Assembly (NCBI GenBank): GCA_905250115.1
Contig: CAJNOI010000048.1
Coordinates: forward strand, 486,315 to 550,314
Direction: 5' to 3'
Source of the DNA: Adineta steineri
Lineage: Eukaryota; Rotifera; Eurotatoria; Adinetida; Adinetidae
DNA length: 64,000 bases
Both the position numbers and the translations under genes were made by a program. This document shows positions 1-10,000 of the stretch, piece after piece (the stretch's first letter is position 1; each line of letters opens with the position of its first letter). Below the pieces are notes generated by a model, which had not been told where the DNA came from, searched no databases, and worked only from the letters and a program-made list of their open reading frames with translations.

Positions 1-93
1 CCCATACCCACACCCACTCACCCACCGACACCCATACCCACACCCACACCCATACCCACACCTACACCCACACCTACACCCACACCCACCCTC
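1..93. repeat. Telomere-like CCCACA hexamer array
   Basis: About fifteen consecutive hexamers of the form CCCACA/CCCATA/CCTACA, with one CACCCACCGACA irregularity. The complementary unit is TGTGGG, which is the known bdelloid rotifer telomere repeat. The C-rich strand reads 5' to 3' from the left edge, the orientation expected for a left chromosome end. The array is degenerate, so it may be subtelomeric or interstitial rather than the active telomere. The window edge prevents seeing how far it extends. Confidence 0.75.
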
Positions 94-266
94 AACATGG
101 ACAGTATCCTCGTCATCATTATTATGAATACATTCAATGTGAGGCACATTCTGTCGCTTGACTCAATCTTTAGTCAGATAAGTTCATTATTTCCTTCTGG
201 ATCAACCGCTCAGAAATTGACCAGTAATGAAAGTAAATATAGTTTCTTCTTTTTTCGTCAGTTCAG

Positions 267-1181
267 TTACTTCGAAGACATTTCCAGAGTGAATTTTTGC
301 ACTCGTTTGTTCTTGTTGTCGACCACATAGAGATGACCATGGCGATCAAATGACAATCCCATGGGCCCATTCAGTTGATTTCCTTGTACTACTTGATCAT
401 CCCTACATGCCACTAACATTCCTTGTTGTGTTCTTTGGGAGCAGCGAAGAATATGATGATTCTCGAAATCAGCTACATAAACAGTACCTGATTGATCGAC
501 CAACACTCCTGCAGGATTGAGTATTTGCGATAGAACACCTCCTTGTCCTCGACCCGCTACTACTATCATCCCTTCTTTTGCCCCTGGTACCCACTTCATC
601 ACTCGGCGATTGTTAGTATCAGAGATAAACACCGAATGTTCTCGATTGACGAAGAGATACGAAGGAGAATCAAGTTGACTGAGCCGATTCCCATTTCCAT
701 TCCCACCGGCCACAACTGTTCCTTGTACATTATCTCGTCGATATCGTATCACTTCATTTTTTTCGTAATCAGCGACATACAGTGATCCTGCGTCGTCCAT
801 GGTTAAACCCCAGCAACCGATGTTGGAGAGCACGATTTCTCCATGGATGCCATTTCGGCGAGGCCAACGAACCACTCTTTTATTACCACGATCGCAAATG
901 AGGAGACTATCACGCTCCTTGTCCACGATTACATCTAGTGGCTGATTCAGTTGATGTGCACCGTCTCCGCTTCCATGTCCACCTGCCACAATTTGTGCCT
1001 GTGTTTCGCCGTCGTACCACGCCACAATAGTGTGATTTTCATAATCTCCAACGTAGATTGTCTGATCCTCAGCCACGAATACACTGTAGGGATAAACGAG
1101 AGTGAAATTCTGTCCAGCCACTATCTGGCCGTGTTCGTTCCATCTAGCATTGGAATGAATATCTACTCCACTGGCACGCAT
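267..1181 (-). CDS. NHL-repeat beta-propeller protein (possibly 5'-incomplete)
   Basis: About 304 residues built almost wholly of NHL-type blades. Each has a G.GNG.GS.Q/L.P segment followed by V-D...VYVAD..NHRV-like strands, for example VYVADFENHHI near the C-terminus and VFISDTNNRRVMKW in the middle. Five to six blades are visible. Such proteins form a secreted or cytosolic propeller that binds partners; no catalytic residues are evident. The first in-frame ATG is at 1181. A TTATAG acceptor-like sequence lies just upstream, so an N-terminal exon with a signal peptide may be missing from this model. NHL proteins form large families in bdelloids and often lie near chromosome ends, which fits the adjoining telomere-like array. 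The exact function is unknown. Confidence 0.8.
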   Translation of the reverse strand: MRASGVDIHSNARWNEHGQIVAGQNFTLVYPYSVFVAEDQTIYVGDYENHTIVAWYDGETQAQIVAGGHGSGDGAHQLNQPLDVIVDKERDSLLICDRGNKRVVRWPRRNGIHGEIVLSNIGCWGLTMDDAGSLYVADYEKNEVIRYRRDNVQGTVVAGGNGNGNRLSQLDSPSYLFVNREHSVFISDTNNRRVMKWVPGAKEGMIVVAGRGQGGVLSQILNPAGVLVDQSGTVYVADFENHHILRCSQRTQQGMLVACRDDQVVQGNQLNGPMGLSFDRHGHLYVVDNKNKRVQKFTLEMSSK

Positions 1182-1187
1182 GGGCAC

Positions 1188-1542
1188 TATAATATAATTA
1201 TAGATAGAAAATTGAGAAGATGTGTTCTTAATGTTTTTCTTAAACTACAAGATGAAAGTCTAATATTTTGGATATATCTCTTATCAAGATCAGACTATTC
1301 ATTGACACAAAAATATGCATCTTCGTGAATTTTCGTGGAGTCTGTCCTCTATAGGTTAACACTGGCATAGTACTACTTCTGCGGATCTTGCACCGAGCAA
1401 TGAGTTAAGAAGTAGGAATCTAAAGCTTCAAGATGGTTTTAAACTAAATCCGAAGAAAATCTCACATGAAGTGAATGGCCTCTTCTTGTCTGTGAAATAG
1501 ACTGAGTAGCAGTGTCTAGAAAAACTTTGCCTTCTTCATATA
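1188..1542. other. Intergenic, possible upstream exon of the NHL gene
   Basis: AT-rich spacer between two minus-strand genes. On the minus strand a TTATAG acceptor lies just before the NHL coding exon, so a short leader exon could lie here. I could not define one with confidence. Nothing else is recognised. Confidence 0.4.
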
Positions 1543-3487
1543 CTATTTCGCTACACACATACCTAGTAAGGGCTCCAAGTGAGTGCCGTATATGATGGAA
1601 AGCTTGATATTATCACACCAATAATTTGTGTTATTACTGCTGTTGACGAGTGCATTAAATTTGATGAGTACTTCAAGTTCTCGCATATCATCATTTAAAG
1701 TCAGATTGATGTTCGCTTCGGATGAATCTATATACAAAAGATGTATTGAAATAAGTATTTGGATCATGCAGCTTACTTGGTTTTCCCGGAGCACAAACAT
1801 ATTTGATCCGCCTATTTCCTTTCAGTTGAATACAGACACCGGTGCTCATACTTGCAGTTAAGACGGCTTCGGAGTGTGGCCAAGATCGAAAATCCCACTT
1901 GTTTGATAGATCAACGCGTTGTAACATAGTAACTCCAGTAGTCAATGATTGTAACGCAAATCGGCAGTCAGTATCAGTTTTATTAAACAAGACTGTATTG
2001 ATATTGCCAGTTTGTAATACCCAAGGATCAACAAGAGAAGTATTGCAGTTAGCATTGCCATTAGTGATTAAGTTCATATCGCGAGAATGTGTTTTATTGG
2101 ATAGTATACTGTCATGAATAGAGAAAGCACTTTGAAGTTGTTCGTCTGCAACATTACTGCCACTAAAGTCAACTTTGTATAAGTTGGCTCGAGAAAAGGT
2201 CACATTATTCAAGTTAGCTACATTGAATTTAGTATACTTAATGTTAGCACCCATAAAGATCGAGTGCGTTAGTGTTGCAGAAGAGAATTCAATTAAAACA
2301 GCTGTGATTTGTCGAAAATCCGTGTAGGATGCTTTGGTAAAACGGAAATCAGTTGAGCCTAGAGATGCAATGAAAAAAACAAATTTGAAGTGAAAGAGAA
2401 AAAGATTATAGCGAAGTTTACCTAAAATGGCCAGTGAAAATTTAACACTTTTGAATTCAGCAGTGGAAAATATAACTGTATGGACGTTAGCGGATACAAA
2501 TTCGACATTAGATAGTTTAGCAGAGTTAAATTTAACGTCAAAGAATATACTAAATGAAAAGTTTACGTTCTCAAACTGTGCTGACAAAAACTGCACACTA
2601 TCCAACTGAGCTAACGACAGGTCGATATTGAAGAGTGAAGCTTGAGAAAAATCAACGTTATTGAGTGTTGTCGATAAAAAGTTGATATTTTCGAGTACGG
2701 CCGATGAAAAGTCAACATTATCGAGCTGAGTAAATGAAAAATTGATGTTCTTCAGGTGAGTGTGTGAAAAACTAACATTATGCAAGATCCCAAATGAAAA
2801 ATCGATGTTCTCTAAATCAGTGTGAGAAAAACTAACATTGCGTAGGATTCCAAATGAAAAATTCGCCACATTAAAGTGCGAGCGGGTGAAGTTGACGCGC
2901 TCCATCTCAATTCCTGTGCATGTAGTATTATACAGAAATATCTTAGTCAATGATAAGTCATTCAGTTGTTTTTCATCAACTGCTACATGACGGAAATCAA
3001 TGTCACGAAGCTTTGCTGCTGAGAGATCTAGTGATCGGCGTTCCTCTGTTTCATGAAGTTGCTTGGCTTCATGAAGAAATTGAATAATCCGAGTATTACG
3101 TTGTGAATCTAGTTGACGAAAGATATTTAGAGTTTTTACTCGAGCTAGCGTAGCTAGGAAGTCTTTAGAGACCAATGATCCTTTATTCTTCTCCAACAAT
3201 AGACCCATTTCCTTGACGTAAGTATCGAGACGTTCGTTTTTATATTTTTCATCACTGAGATTTCTCTCTTGATCACGCTGCTTGTCAGATGCCATTCGAT
3301 CCTCATCACGTTGTTGTTTAGCTGCTTGTTGCTGTTGAAAAGTAATGACAACAGTGAAAATACCAAGTGCTAGTGGTAATAATAACGAAGACAAAAACTT
3401 GAGAACATCTGCCGTTTTTAAGCTGTTAAAATGACGAGTTACACGAGAAGATCGATCTGTTTGTGTGCTTCGTTCTGGGAAAATCAT
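1543..3487 (-). CDS. Membrane-anchored pentapeptide-repeat protein
   Basis: Three exons are inferred (3487-2422, 2358-1777, 1727-1543), with GT-AG introns of 63 and 49 nt. The frame is kept across both. The first intron has no stop, so unspliced reading is also open; splicing the second replaces a divergent tail with one rich in N, W and I. The N-terminus has a basic stretch, one hydrophobic segment (about residues 32-49, LLLPLALGIFTVVITF), then a charged Q/R/D/E coiled-coil region to about residue 160. About 25 pentapeptide repeats follow, with F or L at the centre (NVDFS, NINFL and similar), forming a right-handed quadrilateral beta-helix. The last ~140 residues look like a beta-sandwich module with Cys and Trp. 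Pentapeptide proteins are mostly bacterial but are expanded in bdelloids. Ligand and role are unknown. Confidence 0.85.
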
Positions 3488-4058
3488 TCTCTATACTTCG
3501 TTTAATGAGTAGTCATAAAGAAAGAAAGAATTAGCAGAGATAATGGTTCCAGATGCATTTTGTCGTTGTTAGTACCTCAAAATGAATAGAGAACTTTTTT
3601 ACAGCATTAGAAAACATGAGATAACGTGTTTTCAAATCAATGAAAATCACGTTCTAATACTGTTTTATGTGCCTGCTATATCTTCTCATTGTTTGGTCAA
3701 TAGAATGTGACAAAGTAAAAATCATATCTCTTATTTGTGTCACATATTTTACCTCGAATTATATAGACGAGAAAGAGAAAACTGTGACTTATCAACTGTA
3801 ATTATTGATCTTTTAGATTGATTAGATATAAAAGTCTTATTTATTCCGTTTGTATCTTAGTAAGGACTGAATTAAAACATCATCTGCTCGGATCTGAAAA
3901 ATCGGCAGCATCTCAGTATAGATTTTGTCAAAATAAAAAGATCGATCATTTTATCAATTTTCGATATAATACCTTCTTCTAGTATAATTTTTGCAAATAT
4001 AAAAAAATGAACAAATTAGATAAGTACACAAAAGAAAAGCATTCTACTAAAACAAATT
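3488..4058. other. Intergenic spacer, AT-rich
   Basis: Lies between the start of the pentapeptide gene and the 3' end of CC2D2A, both on the minus strand. It should hold the promoter of the former and the 3' UTR of the latter. No repeat or coding exon is recognised. An open frame on the plus strand at 4007-4252 is the antisense of the last CC2D2A exon. Confidence 0.5.
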
Positions 4059-7000
4059 TTAAACGATTGTCTTTTTTATTAAATGTGCTAAATAAATCCA
4101 AACAGCAAGTATATTATTTGGATATGGATGAACATGAACAGCTAATGCAAATTCAATTCCACTTGTTGGATGTTCAAACATTTTTGTTGAATAAACAGCA
4201 TCAACTATTGTTTGTATATTACTATATGGCATTTGTAAAGGAAATCCAGTAATCTAAAGAGAAAAAATTAAATATTTATAGAATAAAAATGTAAATAAAA
4301 TTTATATACTTCATTTGTAGCTTGAAATTCTGTTAATTCTTGTTCAATTTCATTTGCATTAGCTTGTCCCATTGTTAAAAGTATTTCTTTACTAAAATTA
4401 TAAAGTAACAAGTTACATCTACATGAATATCTCATTTTCTATGAGATTTAGTCATACCGTTTAATGATTTGTTGTAAACGTTTTTGACAAGCCCAATGCC
4501 AATGTGTAACATGTGGTTCACGCCATTCAATAAATTTATCACGTAAAATTTCATAAATACTCTTTTCAAGTAAAATAACATCATCACCACGTGTTGCTTC
4601 ATAATGAAGATCGTCTGGCTGAACAGATGTCCAAAGTGCATTTTCACGTGGAAATGAACGATCAAAAAATGGTCGCCATTGTTTTGTATTACTAACATCA
4701 AAACTCATTCTTGATGGTAAATCTTGATCTTGTATATTAGCCCAAACCTATAATAAAAAGTATCAAAATATATTTATTTTCCATTTTAAAAATCTTACAT
4801 TTTCTTGATTTGCTAATAGATATATACTTTGAATTGGATTCCATGTATCAAGTGTTGATGCATCTTGTCCATCAGATATACTCCAACAAGTTGGAAAACG
4901 TTGTGTATCATCTTTTGTTAAAACAAAACAACATGGACCACTATAAATTGATACACCTATATAATGTAAAATTTCATATTTTCTTTGAATAGAATTTATA
5001 TATATATAACATACCCATAGCCACCCAACTTTTCTTATTCAACTTTAAAAAGTAATTATTCAATAAGACGGCATGTTCTTCATCATCACCTGCCATTGTA
5101 CGTAAAAATTGCTAAAATATGAATAGTGATTTATATAATTTCAATGGTAAATTTACTTACATCTGATGTTTCCCAAATATCACATATTCCTGGAAAAGTA
5201 ACGGTGTCAGAAAGAAATGGTATTAATGAAACAAAACGAGCCAAACGTTGCTAAAAATATTTAATGAAAAAAATATTTCATGTTTTTGTATGTATTTTGT
5301 ATATTTACATATTGTATTTGATTATCTGTTCCACCTACACCCGTCGTTGTTCCTTCATCTGTTGTTGCATTAAGTGGTGGCAATGGTAATGGATGAAGAA
5401 AACGTGGTATAAATACAGCTCGACCATTAATATCGGATACTGTTGCTTTATAATCTCGATTAGGAAATTTCTTATTTAATTCTTCAACCCAAGAACGAGC
5501 ATGATTAAGTAATGCAAGTGATTCTGTACTATCAAACTATAAATTAAAGAATTAATAACTAATCTCGTAAAATATTATTATTATTCTTACTGATTGTTGA
5601 AATGTTTCCGGTGGTGCTAAGACTGGTTCCATTGTAACAAACATTCGAAGAACACTAGCTGGTAATTGCATTCCACTTGTTTCAGGTCTTGCTTGATTTA
5701 ATTTTTCTCTTACATAACCTAATAATGGATTAGGTACACTTATACGATAGCTACCTTCTAACTGCAAAAGAAAATTGTTTTTGTAAATTTAAATAAAAGA
5801 AAAAATTTTGTTTACTCGTCCATTAACATAAATATTGCTAAATGGTATTTTAACTGAACCAAGCCAATTTCTTGCAATACGTTTTTTTATAACTTGATCA
5901 CGTTCACGATCTGTTGTTGGTAAATCAACATCAAGTTGATCGAATATATTTATATAGAGTATATCACGACAACGTTGTAATGAAGTTGCATCAAAATCAT
6001 TATCGGGTGGCCTTGATGATAAAATTAAAAAATAAAACAGATGATTATATTCTCATCTCAGAGCTATCATTTAAAAAACAGTGCATTTTCTTTCATATTT
6101 CATTTTATTTTATAATCATGATGTTAGGAATATTTATTCTTTTACTTTGTCCTTGTATTATTTTATCTGAGCCATTACCTTATGCAGAATGGGCTCATCA
6201 TCATATGGTTTGGTTACCAAATTCTCATTCAAATCAAAAAGATATTCAAACAATGTTCGATGATTATGTTAGTCATAATATAAAATTTGGAATTGTTAAT
6301 ATTGATTCACGTTGGGCAACAAATTTCAATACATTCGTATTTAATTCAACAAATTTTCCATCAGTTCGAAATATGCTTGATGGATTTCGAGCAAAAAATA
6401 TTCATATTGTTTTATGGATGACTTCATTTATTAATACTGATTCACCAACTTATGATTATGCACAAAATCATGGATATTTATTTAATAAAACTATTAAATG
6501 GTGGCATGGAGAAGGACGTTTATTAAATTATTTTAATGATCAAGCTGTTAATTGGTGGCATAGTCAAATTGAACGACTTATAGATAATGTTGGACCCATT
6601 CATGCATTTAAAGTATGAAAATATTATATTTTAAATTATCTATATTTAGAAAACCAAAAAATCTATAAGATAAAACGTCATATGTGAAATTATTCACATC
6701 TGTTAATATGTAAAAATTAATTCATATTTTTTTCTTTCTTTAAGGCTGATGGTAGTGATCCATATATAATCGAACTACTTGACCCACATGTTACATGGGA
6801 ACGTTATCGAAATGCTTATTATAATGATACATTTCAAATTTTACGTCGATTAATTGGTCCTGATGCTTTAATTATGTCACGTCCAGTTGATGCTGATCTA
6901 GATTATTCTCCAAAAGACATTGTTTTTATGGGTTGGGTTGGTGATGAAGATGCGACATATGATGGTTTAAAAACCGCACTTCGTTATATGCTTGAAAGTG

Positions 7001-10000
7001 GTCGTCGTGGTTATGTTGGTTTTGGATCTGATATTGGTGGTTATCGAACTGATTCGAAATCTGGTCCATTAGGTCGTACAAAAGAATTATTTCTTCGTTG
7101 GACAGCTGTTGGTGCATTAAGTTCATTTATGGAAAATGGTGGTAATGGAGAACATTTACCTTGGAAATTTGATAATGAAACAACTGATGTATATCGTTCA
7201 TGGGTTAATCTACATTATAAACTTGTACCTTATCTTTATAGTGAAGGTATTAAAGTTGCACTTGGACGAAATGGTACATTAATGCGACCATGTGATGATA
7301 TTGAAACATTATTTAGTCATTCATATTTTCTTGGTCCTAATATATATGTTGTACCTCTCTTACGAGATCCAGCTCCTGGTCAAACACAACGTTTATGGTT
7401 ACCAAAAAGTTCCACAAATGAATGGATAAATTATTTCAATACATCAATTATACATAAATCTCATAGAATTATTAAAGAAGATACAAGTCGTCTTGATCGT
7501 ATCCCAATATATGTTGAACAAAATTCTTTAATACCAATGTATGATATCGAAAAAGATTATTCTCTTAATGCATTCAGATTTGTTTTATGGGGTGAAAGTA
7601 AATTGAATGAAAAAGAGACAACATTATTTACACGTGATGGTCAACAATGGTTATTAAAATTTAATCATTCTCAACGAAGATTAACCGTACATTTTATTCA
7701 ACATTATGATTCAACTGAAAAACAACAATGGATATGGAAATTTTGTCAATATGTTTATGACAAAGAATTTTGTTCAGATCAATGGTTAGAACTTTCTCAT
7801 AATGCTTCTGTTCAACTTGATTATTTAATTTAAAAATAAATAAATAAATAAATACCTGAAGGGAATACGTAATTCTTCATTCCAACTTGGATTAGGTCCA
7901 TCAACTGTACTTGTTCGATAAGTTTTCTTTTGAAATTGTATTTCAACATAGGGTCGAACAAGTGACTAAAAATAGAGTATAGATTTAAAATCAAATTGTA
8001 TTTTTATTTATTTACCGTTCGATCTGTAGTTAATTTTGCTCGAGTTGATGATTTTTGTCGTTCACTACAAAAATTATTTCATATATAGATCATCATTATA
8101 AAATAATCTTACTTTTCAAATGTATCACGTCGAATAGGTAAATCTATAGCACCAATTAAATTAACCAAAATAAATACATCTCGATTAGCTGCTATTGATA
8201 GATTCGTGACTTTCTTTTGTTCAGTACGACGTCGAACAGGATATAATGGACGTGTTGGTTCAATATATAAATTAGATAAGATTCCGCGAAGTGCTCTGTT
8301 TGGGGAAATAAAAATAATTTTATTATTAAATTAATTTTCTTAATCATACTGAATATTTGGAACAGTCTCTTCGATAACCATTTCATGGTAAGATTTTCGA
8401 GTTGTTGTAAGTGTAAAACGAGCTAAAACTTGTTCTCTCATCTATTTATTTTAATATTACATATGAAGAAAAAATAAATTAAATAAAAAGAATTTACTTT
8501 TCGTAATTGTCGTTCACCTTGTCTTCGAACAGCATCAATACGTATTTGACGTTTACCTTGAAATTGCTGTTCAATACTATCAGCATCAGCAGTTTCTTGT
8601 TGACGAGCCATAAAATTCTATTGAATTTACAAATTCGAACTAAATCATAATGATATTTAATTATTCTATTTACTTTAAAAACTGCATGATCTTTTCGAAC
8701 AAGATAATCATATGGTGGTACATTTTTAATATCTCTAAAATCTGGTATATTTTCTTTTCTTGCTTGTAATAATTTAAATCTTAATGAATTATCTATTTCC
8801 ATTTGTTTTTTTTGTTGATCTGTTTCATCACTTTCATCAATCCATAAACGAAAATGTTGTAAAGCATTCATTTCAAATCGTGTATCACCACGTGTACCCA
8901 TATAATCCTAAATAAAGAAATATTATTGCAAAAATATTTTTTTCTATTAATATTTATACTTTCATAAGATTAATAAGAAAAGCATTTTCTGGATCATATG
9001 GATCAAGATTTGATTGTTTAATCCATTCAATTAAATTTTTCATATTACTTAAATTAACTGCTTGCATACTTATATCATGTCGAATACCACCTGCCATTTG
9101 TCGACTACATTGAAGAAAAAAAACAAAATAAGAATGAATGATTTCCTCGAACTTTTATTTTACTTTTGAAATGCTTTCGATGTTGGATAATCTGGTGGTA
9201 CAAGTACAACACCATCTTGTACACTCCATGCTACACTGGCATTTAATATACCTTCAATATTAAGATATATACGTTCTTTATCATCGATTTGTATTGGTAC
9301 AGGAATTCCGGCGCCGATAGCTGATGTTTGATTTGGATTAGGTTGTCGTAAAATATTTGAACTAAATTCGAATGCTTGTAATTTATAGTTTTCCGTTGTG
9401 ACAGTTGCTTCAGGAATAGGTAAATAAAGTTCAGCTAATGGTGAACGAAAACGTGTAGAAGATTCATATAATTCAATTTTAATTGTTTCTGGTGTACGAA
9501 CAACATAACATGGAAATATTTGACTAAAACGTGCTTCGAATTCACTTGTTAATGGTCTGTACGAAAAAAAAACGATAGAGAAATTTGAAAAAAACGCATA
9601 TAATAATAAAAACTTACACAGTTGGTGTATCTGTCATTAGTTTTCCATTGATTAAAATACGAGCACAAATATTTGAAGCAGTCTGAACTTGATGTCGACG
9701 TGCTCGTTCACGACTTAAAAATAAAATATGATTCATAATGACCTTTAAATAATGAGATTTACATACGCAGTACATTCGGAATCTGTAGATACTTGTTCAG
9801 AATAAACTAATTCAAGAAGAATTTCAGGTTCGTCTATAAAACAAAAAAAGAATTTTATAAATACACTAGATAAATTGATTGAAATATTTACCTGAAGGTC
9901 GTAGAGCATTTTGATATTTAGTTAATATTGTTGTTCGAATTTCATCTGGTTTACGAGGTTCTGGTTTTTCCGGTACAATAATATCTTCTTCATTAATAAC

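Noticed and set aside
2427-2609. Repetitive plus-strand frame rich in N, L and T
   Set aside because: Antisense shadow of the pentapeptide repeats; its periodicity comes from the coding strand.
4007-4252. 81-codon plus-strand open frame
   Set aside because: It is the antisense of the final CC2D2A exon (4253-4059 minus), whose protein matches the conserved C-terminus.
6874-7833. Treating the second GH31 exon as a separate gene starting at an internal Met
   Set aside because: It lacks the nucleophile strand, and a clean GT-AG intron joins it in phase to the exon with the signal peptide.
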